Below, piece by piece: positions 25,803-34,614 of a DNA stretch of 40,511 nt. Under the pieces are notes generated by a model that worked only from the letters and a program-made list of their open reading frames with translations, made no database searches and was not told the DNA's origin. The number at the start of each line of letters is the position of its first letter. Positions within the stretch are counted from its first letter, which is position 1. The stretch lies in NCBI GenBank assembly GCA_035270125.1, contig DATFIM010000049.1, positions 1-40,511 on the forward strand. Reading direction: 5' to 3'. This DNA comes from Halanaerobiales bacterium (GTDB lineage: Bacteria > Bacillota > Halanaerobiia > Halanaerobiales > DATFIM01). Made by a program: the position numbers and the translations under genes.

Positions 25803-27146
25803 TTACCCAAAGAATGGTAAATTCATTCCACCCATTCCTCCAGGTTTTTTGCCATTGTTTAGCTGTTTCATCATTTTCTTAGTTTGTTTAAATTGTTTTA
25901 AAAGTCTATTTACTTCCTGAACTTTTCTACCACTACCCTTAGCAATCCTTTTTCTTCTACTTCCATTTATAATAGAAGGATCTAATTTTTCCTCCTGAGT
26001 CATAGAACTAATTATTGCTTCAATATGATCTAATTCTTTTTCATCAAATTGCATATTTTTCAATTGCTTGGCTCCGCCCATACCAGGCATCATACCCAGA
26101 ACTTCATCAAGAGGACCCATATTTCTTACCTGGTCCATTTGATCCAAAAAATCATCTAAAGTAAAACTATTATTTCTGATTTTTTCTTCAAGTTCTTCTG
26201 CTTTTTTCTCATCTATATTTTTTTCTGCTTTTTCAATTAAACTTAATACATCTCCCATTCCTAAAATACGGGAAGACATTCTTTCTGGATAAAATGGCTC
26301 CATATCAGCTAATTTTTCACCAGTACCAACAAACTTAATTGGTTTACCTGTAACAGCTTTTATAGAAAGAGCAGCTCCACCACGAGCATCACCATCTAGC
26401 TTTGTTAAAGCCACACCATCTATTCCTAAAACATCATCAAAATTTTCGGCAACATTAACAGCATCCTGCCCGGTCATGGCATCAACTACTAATAAAATCT
26501 CATCAGGATTAATTGCTGACTTTATTTCTTTTAATTCATCCATCATTTCTTCATCTATATGCAATCTACCAGCAGTATCAAAAATTACAACATCATTTCC
26601 TTTTGAATTTGCAGAACTGACTGCACCTTTCGCAATATCACTGGGATCCTTTTTATCTCCCATACTGAATACAGGCACTTCAAGTCTATCACCTAATACC
26701 TGTAACTGTTTTATAGCTGCAGGTCTATAAATATCACCAGCTGCCAATAATGGTTGCTTCCCTTCATTTTTGAAATTTCTGGCTAACTTACCAGCAAAAG
26801 TAGTTTTACCTGCTCCCTGCAAACCAACCAACATAATAGTAGTTGGAGGATTATCAGAAAGGTTTATTTCAGCTCGAGAACCACCCATCAAGTCAGAAAG
26901 TTCATCATTTACAATCTTTATAACCTGCTGACCGGGCGTTAGGCTTTCCATAACTTCACTACCTACTGCTCTTTCTTCTATTCTTTTAATAAAGTTTTTT
27001 ACAACTTTATAGTTAACATCAGCTTCTAAAAGTGCCATCTTAACTTCTCTTAGAGCACTTTTTACATCCTTTTCATTAAGTTTTCCTTTACCACTCAATT
27101 TTTTAAAAGTGTCCTGAAGTTTTTCTGCTAAACCTTCAAAAATCAT
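25803..27146 (-). CDS. ffh: Signal recognition particle GTPase Ffh
   Basis: This SRP54 homologue binds signal peptides of nascent membrane proteins and 4.5S/6S RNA. At 447 residues it has an N domain (residues 1-95), a G domain with GLQGAGKTTFAGKLA, DTAGRLHID, TKLDGDARGGAALS and the GTGE region, and a methionine-rich M domain (LGMMPGMGG, then MTQEEKLDPSIINGSRRKRIAKGSG) ending PGGMGGMNLPFFG. Its receptor FtsY is encoded immediately upstream of the ylxM promoter. The gene follows ylxM by 15 bp. Confidence 0.98.
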   Translation of the reverse strand: MIFEGLAEKLQDTFKKLSGKGKLNEKDVKSALREVKMALLEADVNYKVVKNFIKRIEERAVGSEVMESLTPGQQVIKIVNDELSDLMGGSRAEINLSDNPPTTIMLVGLQGAGKTTFAGKLARNFKNEGKQPLLAAGDIYRPAAIKQLQVLGDRLEVPVFSMGDKKDPSDIAKGAVSSANSKGNDVVIFDTAGRLHIDEEMMDELKEIKSAINPDEILLVVDAMTGQDAVNVAENFDDVLGIDGVALTKLDGDARGGAALSIKAVTGKPIKFVGTGEKLADMEPFYPERMSSRILGMGDVLSLIEKAEKNIDEKKAEELEEKIRNNSFTLDDFLDQMDQVRNMGPLDEVLGMMPGMGGAKQLKNMQFDEKELDHIEAIISSMTQEEKLDPSIINGSRRKRIAKGSGRKVQEVNRLLKQFKQTKKMMKQLNNGKKPGGMGGMNLPFFG

Positions 27147-27161
27147 TAATTAACACCCCTT

Positions 27162-27503
27162 TTATAGGAAATTTTTCAAATTGCTAACTTTTTCTTTTAA
27201 GTCAGTCTTTTTATCTTTATTTAACTCTAAATCATCTATTTCTATAACTAATTTTTCAATTTCTTTTTTAAATTTATTATATCTATTTATAAGTCCAATT
27301 TTTTCTTCATAATCCCTTAAAATGTCTTCACCACGATGCAGATGATCATATACACCCTGACGACTAATATCAAGTTTTTCAGAAATTTCGGCAAGAGATA
27401 AATCATGATAATAATATAGTTTCATTGCTTCCTGTTGTTTATCAGTTAATAATTCTCCATAATAATCAAATAAAAGATTAATCTCAATTGTTTTTTCTAA
27501 CAA
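27162..27503 (-). CDS. ylxM: YlxM/p13-type HTH protein of the SRP operon
   Basis: This 113-residue protein starts LEKTIEINLLFDYYGELLTDKQQEAMKLYY and contains a sigma-region-4-like helix-turn-helix (SLAEISEKLDISRQGVYDHLHRGE), the family hallmark. YlxM/p13 is thought to modulate the SRP pathway, and the gene is nearly always linked to ffh. The TTG at 27501-27503 is chosen because GCAGGTGA lies 6 nt upstream and other YlxM proteins begin MLEKT; a GTG at 27512 lies inside that site. It is the first gene after the strong promoter at 27547-27575. Confidence 0.93.
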   Translation of the reverse strand: MLEKTIEINLLFDYYGELLTDKQQEAMKLYYYHDLSLAEISEKLDISRQGVYDHLHRGEDILRDYEEKIGLINRYNKFKKEIEKLVIEIDDLELNKDKKTDLKEKVSNLKNFL

Positions 27504-27507
27504 AAAA

Positions 27508-27546
27508 ATCACCTGCAGTGTTAAGTATTTTAGCTTTACAGGTGAT
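27508..27546. repeat. Inverted repeat around the ylxM start point and ribosome site
   Basis: ATCACCTG (27508-27515) and CAGGTGAT (27539-27546) form a perfect 8-bp inverted repeat with a 23-nt spacer. The ylxM-proximal arm contains the ribosome site; the other arm abuts the -10 box. It could be a protein operator across the start point, or hide the ribosome site in transcripts that read through from ftsY. Confidence 0.5.
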
Positions 27547-27575
27547 AGTATATCTTATTTTTAGCTATCTGTCAA
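27547..27575 (-). promoter_or_regulatory. Near-consensus sigma-A promoter of the ylxM-ffh-rplS operon
   Basis: Minus strand: a perfect TTGACA (27570-27575), a 17-bp spacer and TATACT (27547-27552). It lies in the 96-bp gap after ftsY and is the clearest promoter in the window. Confidence 0.88.
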
Positions 27576-27608
27576 GGGTTAATCAAATTTTCATAATCTT
27601 CCAACTTA

Positions 27609-28571
27609 CTATTCTTCTGCAAATAAGGCTTCAACAAATTCCTCTGGATTGAAATTTTGTAAATCCTTAGCTGCTTCTCCTACTCCAATTAATTTTATAG
27701 GTATTCCTAATTCATTTTTAACAGCAACTACAATTCCACCTTTAGCAGTACCATCCAACTTAGTTAAAGCTATTCCATCTACATCCACAGATTCATTAAA
27801 TAATTTAGCCTGAGAAATAGCATTCTGACCATTTGTAGCATCTAAAACTAATAATACCTCTACCGGAATATTCTCACCAGCTTCTTTTCCAATAACATTT
27901 CTTACTTTCTGTAACTCTTTCATTAGATTTTTTTGAGTATGCAATCTCCCGGCTGTATCTACAATTAATAAATCCATGTCTTTAGCTTTAGCTGATTGGA
28001 CTGCATCATATGCCACAGCAGCAGAATCTGAACCTTCAGATTGAGCAATAACCTTTACTCCCAATCTATCTCCCCAAACCTGAAGTTGATCAATAGCTCC
28101 TGCACGAAAGGTATCACCTGCTGCTAACATTACATCCTTTCCTTTTTCCTTAAATCTTTTGGCAATTTTAGCAATGGTAGTAGTTTTACCAGAACCATTT
28201 ACCCCAACTACCATTATAATATTTAATCCATCTTTTAATTCCAGCTTACCTTCTTCATCCTGGAGCATGTCTGCCAGTTCATCTTTGAATATATCATATA
28301 ATTCAGCAGGTGTTTCAATATCCTTTTCATCTACAATATATTTTAGATCATCTATTAATTCCATAGTAGTATGAATTCCTACATCAGCCTGAATTAATAA
28401 TTCTTCAAGCTCTTCAAAAAAATCATCATCTAAAGCTCCATCTCCTGTAAAAAGACCTGTTACCTTATCAACAAAATTACTTCTGGTTTTGTCCAGACCC
28501 TTTTTTAATCTCGCAAAAAAACCTTGATTTTTTTCTTCCTCTTTTTCTTCTTTATTACTTTTAAATAACAT
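27609..28571 (-). CDS. ftsY: Signal recognition particle receptor FtsY
   Basis: It docks the SRP-ribosome complex at the membrane through a paired GTPase with Ffh. The 320-residue product has a short charged N-terminus (KEEKEEEKNQGFFARLKKGLDK), an N domain, and a G domain with GVNGSGKTTTIAKIAKRF, DTAGRLHTQKNL, TKLDGTAKGG and GVGEAAKDLQNF. The long acidic A domain of enterobacterial FtsY is absent, as usual in Firmicutes. A GGGAGGT site sets the ATG. It follows the JAMM-like gene and smc. Confidence 0.97.
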   Translation of the reverse strand: MLFKSNKEEKEEEKNQGFFARLKKGLDKTRSNFVDKVTGLFTGDGALDDDFFEELEELLIQADVGIHTTMELIDDLKYIVDEKDIETPAELYDIFKDELADMLQDEEGKLELKDGLNIIMVVGVNGSGKTTTIAKIAKRFKEKGKDVMLAAGDTFRAGAIDQLQVWGDRLGVKVIAQSEGSDSAAVAYDAVQSAKAKDMDLLIVDTAGRLHTQKNLMKELQKVRNVIGKEAGENIPVEVLLVLDATNGQNAISQAKLFNESVDVDGIALTKLDGTAKGGIVVAVKNELGIPIKLIGVGEAAKDLQNFNPEEFVEALFAEE

Positions 28572-28615
28572 TCTCTACCTCCCAATATAAAAGAATAATT
28601 TCTATATCAATTAAT

Positions 28616-29755
28616 TTAATTAAGTTCAACCTGTTTACAAAGATCTGTAAACTCCTGTGCTATTTTATATCTTCTTTTTCTTATCTTAAGTTCTTCCTCA
28701 GGTGTTTCAGCCTCAAAAAATTTCTGTTCTAAATCTTCATTTTCATCAGCTAGTTCACATAATCTATCACTAAGTTCAATTGCAGAAACTCCACGTATTT
28801 TACCTTTTTTGTTATGACCAATAGCCATAATAGGTCTCCCCCACATTCCCGGGCCAGCCATTGCATCACTCATATGCATTACACCAGTTCCACCTGGATG
28901 GGTGTGTACTATTGTCGTATTGGAAGGAATAATTTCACTATATGCTTCTCTTAAAGAAATATTACCAATATCACAATAACTTGAGGCAAGCAATCTTGGT
29001 GGAATATAACCCATTCCCCCTACTACTAAATCACTGGCCTGTATAACTCGACCATTTTCCTTGATTTCTCCAAATGCTGCTACTTCTCTGCCCTGTTCGA
29101 TATTAATCGATTTATTCACAAGTTTTTGTGCAAATTCTTGATCTATACTCTTAATATTTGAGCTTTTTATTTTCCAGCATTTATTATTTTTAATTTTTTT
29201 CTTATATTTTTCTTTGTCTAGAGAAACAATTGGCAACTCTCCAGAAATATGAAGATATTTTAATTTAATTTGAGTTGATATTTTCAAAGCTTCTCTTTCT
29301 GCTTCCATAGACATCGCAGTCAAAGAATCTAATTGAGCTTTTTCTGATTTAGTAGCTAAATTAAAATTCTTTTTTTCAGGATATAATATACCGACTCCAA
29401 CTGCTGAGCCATTCTTGACTCCAACTTTAATCACTGGTAAATTGAAAATATTAATTCCACCAGTATTAACTATTATACCTGATTCACCAGGATCAGTAGA
29501 AATAATAACAGCATTTTCTGGTAGTTGATTTATCATTTCTAATAAGGAACAACATTTTTTTTCAGAGACTTCTGAAAGCAATAATCGATATGGTAAACCA
29601 GAAAGACCACCATTAATTATTTTATTGTAACTTGATATATAACCATCTTTATCTAGATAGGCAATTGTTCCTACCGAACGTCCTTCACCTAATTGATTAC
29701 TTCTCTCTACTAATCTATTTACAATCTCCTCAGCTATACCTTTTACTTCCTGCAA
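28616..29755 (-). CDS. Internally duplicated JAMM-like protein of unknown role
   Basis: The 379-residue protein contains two homologous halves. The C-terminal half (about 222-335) reads GREVAAFGEIKENG, VVGGMGYIPPRLL, then IVHTHPGGTGVMHMSDAM: H284, H286 and D297 have the HxH-x10-D spacing of JAMM metalloproteases, and E230 could be the family's Glu. The N-terminal half (about 25-125) reads GRSVGTIAYLDKDG, INGGLSGLPYRLL, then IISTDPGESGII; the two histidines are replaced by S86 and D88 and the Glu is missing, so that copy looks inactive. A TTG start is set by GGGGTG 7 nt upstream. It lies between smc and ftsY with 32- and 44-bp gaps. Similar proteins in related genomes have, from memory, been labelled peptidase S7/NS3-like; the sequence here argues for JAMM. 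Substrate unknown. Confidence 0.7.
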   Translation of the reverse strand: MQEVKGIAEEIVNRLVERSNQLGEGRSVGTIAYLDKDGYISSYNKIINGGLSGLPYRLLLSEVSEKKCCSLLEMINQLPENAVIISTDPGESGIIVNTGGINIFNLPVIKVGVKNGSAVGVGILYPEKKNFNLATKSEKAQLDSLTAMSMEAEREALKISTQIKLKYLHISGELPIVSLDKEKYKKKIKNNKCWKIKSSNIKSIDQEFAQKLVNKSINIEQGREVAAFGEIKENGRVIQASDLVVGGMGYIPPRLLASSYCDIGNISLREAYSEIIPSNTTIVHTHPGGTGVMHMSDAMAGPGMWGRPIMAIGHNKKGKIRGVSAIELSDRLCELADENEDLEQKFFEAETPEEELKIRKRRYKIAQEFTDLCKQVELN

Positions 29756-29787
29756 ACTTTAACACCCCTAACTTTTTATATAATAAT

Positions 29788-32700
29788 TTAAATCAATACT
29801 TCTTCTTCATTTAATCTCAAAGAAATCAATTTAGAAACACCTGATTCTTCCATTGTAACTCCATATATAGTGTCTACTTCAGTCATCATTTGTTTACTAT
29901 GAGTTACTAAAATAAACTGAGCAATATTTGAATATTCTTGAAGATAATTAGCAAAACGAGCAACATTGGCATCATCCAAAGGAGCATCTATTTCATCAAG
30001 AATATAAAATGGACTTGGATTTACCTGTAAAAATGAAAATACCAGTGCTATTGCAGTTAAAGCTCTTTCTCCCCCGGATAAAAGGGATAATTTTTTCAGT
30101 TTCTTACCAGGTGGTTGAGCATTAATTTCAACACCAGTATTTAAAAGATCATTTTCATCAACCAGACTCAATTCTGCAAATCCCCCACCAAATAATTTTT
30201 GGAATATATTTTCAAACCTTTCTTTTACTTCAAAAAAGGTGTTATGAAAAAGTTCTCCCATTGTTTCCTCTATATCTGTAATAACCTCAATTATAGATTC
30301 TTTTGCTTTTCTAAGGTCTTCACTTTGTTCCCTTAAATATTCGAGTCGTTCATTTAATTCTTCATATTCCTCAACTGCCCCTAAATTAACCGGTTCTAAT
30401 TTTTTTAATGATCTTTTTAATTCAGCAATTTTTTCTTTTGCATCTTTTAATTTTTTAGAATTCAAATTATAATCCAGCTTGTCTTTTATACTTATATTAT
30501 ATTCTTCCTCTAATCTTTCTCTTATTCTATCTAATTTATTATTTAATTTAGTAATTTTTAATTCTAATTTGTGAAATCTATCTTTACTATCACTAAGAAC
30601 TTCCTGTGTTTTTTCTAATTTTTCTTCATGAGTTTTTAATAATTCTCTTTCATCTTTTAATTCTTTTTCTAAATTTTTATGTTTAGTTTCTAATTTATCT
30701 GCTTTTTTATTAAAATCTATATTACTTTTCTCTAAATTTTTCTTTTTATTTTTAAGATCATTTAATTTATTTTCAATTTCATTTATTCTATCTCGAGATT
30801 CTGATTTTTTATTAATCGTTTTTTCAATTCTATTATTCAATTCATTTTTTTCATTATTTATTGCTTCTTTATTTTGCTTCATTTCAGCTAAACTAACTTT
30901 TTTATCAGTTAAATTATTTCTAACCTCTTCAAGCTTACTTTCTTCTTTCTTTAATTTTTCTTCTTCATTTTTAATTAAATCCTTTTTCTCAAAATTTCCA
31001 TCATTTATTAATTGCAATTTATCTTCTGTATCTTTTTTTTCTTTATTTAACTCTACAATATTTTTTTGAGATTTTTTAATTTTTTTATTTAAATTCTCTT
31101 TTTGATTTTCAAGTTTAATTTGGTTTTCCTGCTTTGATGTTAAGTCACTTTTTATATCATTAAGCTTTAACTCTAAATCATGATAGTTATTACGTTCAGT
31201 TTCGATTTTTTCTTTAATATTATTATATTTATTTTTGAAATCAATTCCTTTTTGAGAAATTTCATCTAATTCTTCTTTGAGCTTATTTACTTTATTTTTA
31301 AACTTTTCTATTTTTCTACTTCTTCCCAATAAATTATTCTTCTTATTAGAAGAACTACCACCACTCATTGCTCCTCCTGGAAAAATTGTATTACCGGAAA
31401 GAGTTACAATCTTAAGTTTACTATTCATTCTTTTAGAAATTTCAACTGCATTATCCATATTATCGGCAATTATTATTCTCCCAAGCAAATTATCCATTAC
31501 ATTTTCAAATTCAGATTCATAAGAAATCAATTCTGAACCCAGTCCCAAAAATCCAGGCATTTGTCTAATTTCTTTATCTAATGAATATTTATAACCTTTA
31601 ATCATATTTAATGGAAGAAAAGTAGCCCTTCCTTTTTTACTTTGTTTTAAATATTTAATACATTTTTTTGCCACTTCATCATTTTTTACAATTATATTTT
31701 GTAATTTAGCTCCCAGTGCTGTCTCTATAGCTTTTTCATATTTTTTATTTGTATCAATTAAATCTGCTACTACTCCTTTAATCCCTTTAAATTTGTTTTC
31801 TTCCTTTAATATATTTTTTACTCCTTGATAATAACCATTATAATTTTCTTCCATATCTTCTAAAAACTCTAATTTTGAGTTTTTACTACTTATTTCATTT
31901 TTCTTGTCATTGTAATTTTCGGTTAAATTGTCCAGCTTTTTACTAATTTGATCTTTTTCTTTATTTAGCTTTTCTATTAAATTATTCTTTTTTTCTAATT
32001 TATTTAAAAATTTATCTTTTTTAGCTTTTAAATTAGTAATTTTTTCATTTACTTCATTTAATTCTTTATTTACGGTTTTCTTTTCGTCTTTCATTTCAGC
32101 AATATTTTTTTGAGTAGAACTTATTTTTTCTTTTAATTTTTCGTTTTTTCGATCTAAATCTCTCAATTCACCATTTTCATCAAGAAGATTATTTCTTAGT
32201 TTATTTATTTTTTCTTTTTTATTTTCTACAATATCTTTTCTTTCGTTAAATAAATCTTTTTGTTCTTCAACTTCTTTTTTTATTTCATTATAATCATTTT
32301 CTGCCTTTTTAAGTTTATTTTTTATTTTACTTTTTTTATTTTCTAAATCAGTGACTTCCTGATTTAAATTTTCCAACCTATTTTGCTGGTTATTCTTTTC
32401 TCTCTTTAAATTTTTCTTTCTTTCAGCCAAAATTTTCAAATTATTATTAATTTCTTCAATTTTTGCCTGCATTTTATGAAATTTTTCTCTTTTTACCTCA
32501 TAATCATTTTGTAATTCATCTACAATTTCTCTTTTATTTTGTACTGTTTCAGAAATTTTATTTTTTTCTTTTTCTTTTCTCTCAATCTTCTTTTCAATAT
32601 CTTTTTTTTCTTTAAGATTCTTATTTAATTTTTCTTCATATTCATTCCATCTATTCATCAAATATGTTGTTTCGATTTCTTTTAATTCACTATATATTCT

Positions 32701-33348
32701 CTTATACTTTTTAGCTTTTTCAGCAGATTTTTTAAGAGATTTAACCTGTTTTTCTAATTCACTAATTAAATCCTGAACTCTATTTAAATTTTTGTTTGTT
32801 TTATCCAGTCTTCTTTCAGCTTCTTCTTTACGAGCTTTATGTTTACTTATTCCTGCAGCCTCTTCAAAAAGTTCTCTTAACTTTTCTGGTCTGCTATTGA
32901 TAATAGAATCAATTTTTCCCTGACCAATTATTGAATATGTATCATTACCTAAACCAGTATCAAGTATAAGGTCTTTTATATCTTTTAATCTACATACAGA
33001 TCCATTTAAAAGGTAATCACTTTCTCCTTCATTATTTACTTTTCTACCTATTTTAACTTCATCTTTATCAATATCTAAAACTCTGTTCTTATTATTTAAA
33101 TATAAAGTAACACTTGCTTTATTTAATGCCTTTTTGTCTTCACTACCAGCAAATATTATATCTGACATTCTACTTCCTCTTAAAGTCTTAGCACTCTGTT
33201 CTCCAAGAACCCAACGAACAGCATCTACAATATTACTCTTACCACTGCCATTAGGACCCACAATTGCTGTTAAAGGAGATTCAAAACTTATAGTAGTTTT
33301 TTGTGCAAAAGATTTGAAACCTTTTATATCTATCTTTTTTAAAAACAT
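29788..33348 (-). CDS. smc: Chromosome partition protein SMC
   Basis: This is the condensin ATPase that organises and segregates the chromosome with ScpA and ScpB, both encoded nearby. At 1186 residues it has full length: Walker A GPNGSGKSN (about 32-40), long charged coiled coil, a hinge (about 505-665, FKGIKGVVADLIDT to GNTIFPGGAMSGGSS), second coil, and the C-terminal head with the signature LLSGGERALTAIAL and Walker B FYILDEIDAPLDDANV. The ATG has GGAGGAAA upstream. It opens the smc-JAMM-ftsY run and follows the spoVS terminator. Confidence 0.98.
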   Translation of the reverse strand: MFLKKIDIKGFKSFAQKTTISFESPLTAIVGPNGSGKSNIVDAVRWVLGEQSAKTLRGSRMSDIIFAGSEDKKALNKASVTLYLNNKNRVLDIDKDEVKIGRKVNNEGESDYLLNGSVCRLKDIKDLILDTGLGNDTYSIIGQGKIDSIINSRPEKLRELFEEAAGISKHKARKEEAERRLDKTNKNLNRVQDLISELEKQVKSLKKSAEKAKKYKRIYSELKEIETTYLMNRWNEYEEKLNKNLKEKKDIEKKIERKEKEKNKISETVQNKREIVDELQNDYEVKREKFHKMQAKIEEINNNLKILAERKKNLKREKNNQQNRLENLNQEVTDLENKKSKIKNKLKKAENDYNEIKKEVEEQKDLFNERKDIVENKKEKINKLRNNLLDENGELRDLDRKNEKLKEKISSTQKNIAEMKDEKKTVNKELNEVNEKITNLKAKKDKFLNKLEKKNNLIEKLNKEKDQISKKLDNLTENYNDKKNEISSKNSKLEFLEDMEENYNGYYQGVKNILKEENKFKGIKGVVADLIDTNKKYEKAIETALGAKLQNIIVKNDEVAKKCIKYLKQSKKGRATFLPLNMIKGYKYSLDKEIRQMPGFLGLGSELISYESEFENVMDNLLGRIIIADNMDNAVEISKRMNSKLKIVTLSGNTIFPGGAMSGGSSSNKKNNLLGRSRKIEKFKNKVNKLKEELDEISQKGIDFKNKYNNIKEKIETERNNYHDLELKLNDIKSDLTSKQENQIKLENQKENLNKKIKKSQKNIVELNKEKKDTEDKLQLINDGNFEKKDLIKNEEEKLKKEESKLEEVRNNLTDKKVSLAEMKQNKEAINNEKNELNNRIEKTINKKSESRDRINEIENKLNDLKNKKKNLEKSNIDFNKKADKLETKHKNLEKELKDERELLKTHEEKLEKTQEVLSDSKDRFHKLELKITKLNNKLDRIRERLEEEYNISIKDKLDYNLNSKKLKDAKEKIAELKRSLKKLEPVNLGAVEEYEELNERLEYLREQSEDLRKAKESIIEVITDIEETMGELFHNTFFEVKERFENIFQKLFGGGFAELSLVDENDLLNTGVEINAQPPGKKLKKLSLLSGGERALTAIALVFSFLQVNPSPFYILDEIDAPLDDANVARFANYLQEYSNIAQFILVTHSKQMMTEVDTIYGVTMEESGVSKLISLRLNEEEVLI

Positions 33349-33426
33349 ATATTTCCTCCACCTTATTCAACATTAATTACCTCTATCTATAATATTTTAT
33401 CACATATCAACTAAAAAACAAGAGAA

Positions 33427-33452
33427 AAACCTATCCATTTAAGGATAGGTTT
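33427..33452 (-). terminator. Terminator after spoVS
   Basis: A perfect 10-bp stem (AAACCTATCC and GGATAGGTTT) has a 6-nt loop and, on the minus strand, is followed by TTCTCTTGTTTTTT. It isolates spoVS from smc. Confidence 0.9.
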
Positions 33453-33493
33453 AACTATAACTTAATACAAATTATTATTTTTTTAAATTAAAT

Positions 33494-33754
33494 CTATCTT
33501 GGTTCTACAACAAACCTTATAGCTGTACGTTCTTCATCATCAATCTCAATTTCAGTAAAAGCAGGAATCATAATAAGATCCATACCATTAGGTGCAACAT
33601 AGCCTCTAGAAATAGCAATAGCTTTAACTGCCTGATTAACTGCTCCAGCTCCAATTGCCTGAATTTCTGCCTTTTTTTCTTCGCGAAGCACTGCTGCTAA
33701 AGCTCCTGCAACTGATTTTGGATCGGAATTAGATGAAACCTTTAATACTTCCAT
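33494..33754 (-). CDS. spoVS: Stage V sporulation protein S
   Basis: This 86-residue protein belongs to the highly conserved SpoVS family: MEVLKVSSNSDPKSVAGALAA, then IGAGAVNQAVKAIAISRGYVAPNG and IPAFTEIEIDDEERTAIRF. It is a small Alba-like, probably nucleic-acid-binding protein. In Bacillus it is needed for late sporulation and affects septation, but it is also kept in non-spore-formers. It has a strong GGAGGAA site, its own sigma-H-type promoter at 33838-33864 and its own terminator, so it is a single-gene unit. Confidence 0.97.
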   Translation of the reverse strand: MEVLKVSSNSDPKSVAGALAAVLREEKKAEIQAIGAGAVNQAVKAIAISRGYVAPNGMDLIMIPAFTEIEIDDEERTAIRFVVEPR

Positions 33755-33837
33755 TTTTAGTTATTCCTCCTTTGAAAATTGTTTTGCATGTTAATTATTA
33801 TTTAAATTACTTAAATGATAGCCTTTATACTTTAAAT

Positions 33838-33864
33838 ATTCTGTATATTTAAAAAAATTCCTGC
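33838..33864 (-). promoter_or_regulatory. Sigma-H-type promoter of spoVS
   Basis: Minus strand: GCAGGAATT (33856-33864), an 11-nt spacer and ACAGAAT (33838-33844). These match the Bacillus sigma-H boxes RnAGGAwWW and RnnGAAT at every defined position, with the preferred 11-12-nt spacing. The start codon is about 84 nt downstream of the -10. Confidence 0.72.
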
Positions 33865-33872
33865 AAATATAA

Positions 33873-34592
33873 TTAATTCTTCATATCCTGCAGTTTTTTT
33901 AGCTCTTTAGTAGTAAGTTTCCTGTAATTACCTGCTTTTAATCCATCTAAATTAAGATGGGCAAAAGAAATCCTTTTCAATTTTTCAACAGGATTAGAAA
34001 TTTTTTCACACATTCTCCTTACCTGTCTATTTCGACCTTCATGAATTGTTATTGTAAATTTTGTGGAAACAGAATTTCTTTCTTTTAATTCAGTTTTTGC
34101 CGGGGCAGTCATCCCATCTGAAAGTTTAATACCTTTTTCTAATTTATTTAATTTATTATCATCTACATAACCTTTAGCTTCAACTAAATAGGTTTTTTCT
34201 ATCTCATGTGAAGGATGAGTTAGAATATATGTTAATTCTCCATCATTAGTTAATAATAAAAGTCCACTGGTATTGTAATCCAGTCTACCTACTGGATAAA
34301 TACGTTGTTTAATACTATCTATAAGATCAAGAACAGTTTTTCGACCACGAGGATCATCAACAGTAGTTACATAACCAACTGGCTTATATAAAAGTAAATA
34401 AACCTGTTTTTCTTTACTAATCACTTCACCATCAACTATTATTTCATCAGTTTCAGGGTCTACCTTAAAACCCATTTCAGTAACTGTTGAGCCATTCACT
34501 TTCACTCGGCCCTGTTTAATAATATCTTCAGATTTTCTTCTTGATGCTACTCCTGCATGAGCCATTACTTTTTGCAATCTATCATCTGCCAA
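33873..34592 (-). CDS. rluB: 23S rRNA pseudouridine synthase RluB
   Basis: This RsuA/RluB-type enzyme converts a uridine near the peptidyl-transferase centre of 23S rRNA to pseudouridine. The 239-residue product starts with an S4 RNA-binding domain (LQKVMAHAGVASRRKSEDII). The synthase core follows with PVGRLDYNTSGLLLLTNDGEL containing the catalytic Asp, and EGRNRQVRRMCE near the end. The TTG at 34590-34592 is preferred because GGAGGG lies 7 nt before it; the upstream ATG overlaps that site. It follows scpB closely and is the usual third gene after scpA-scpB. Confidence 0.94.
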   Translation of the reverse strand: MADDRLQKVMAHAGVASRRKSEDIIKQGRVKVNGSTVTEMGFKVDPETDEIIVDGEVISKEKQVYLLLYKPVGYVTTVDDPRGRKTVLDLIDSIKQRIYPVGRLDYNTSGLLLLTNDGELTYILTHPSHEIEKTYLVEAKGYVDDNKLNKLEKGIKLSDGMTAPAKTELKERNSVSTKFTITIHEGRNRQVRRMCEKISNPVEKLKRISFAHLNLDGLKAGNYRKLTTKELKKLQDMKN

Positions 34593-34614
34593 ATTAATAC
34601 CCTCCATATTGAAA

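Noticed and set aside
28616-29755. Serine protease (NS3/S7-like) assignment for the 379-residue protein
   Set aside because: No GxSGxP-type nucleophile context with a matching His/Asp is visible; the HTHP...D motif fits a JAMM metal site better.
33349-33426. A defined promoter for smc in the gap after the spoVS terminator
   Set aside because: The gap is AT-rich and a promoter is expected, but no pair of boxes with proper spacing stood out enough to place one.
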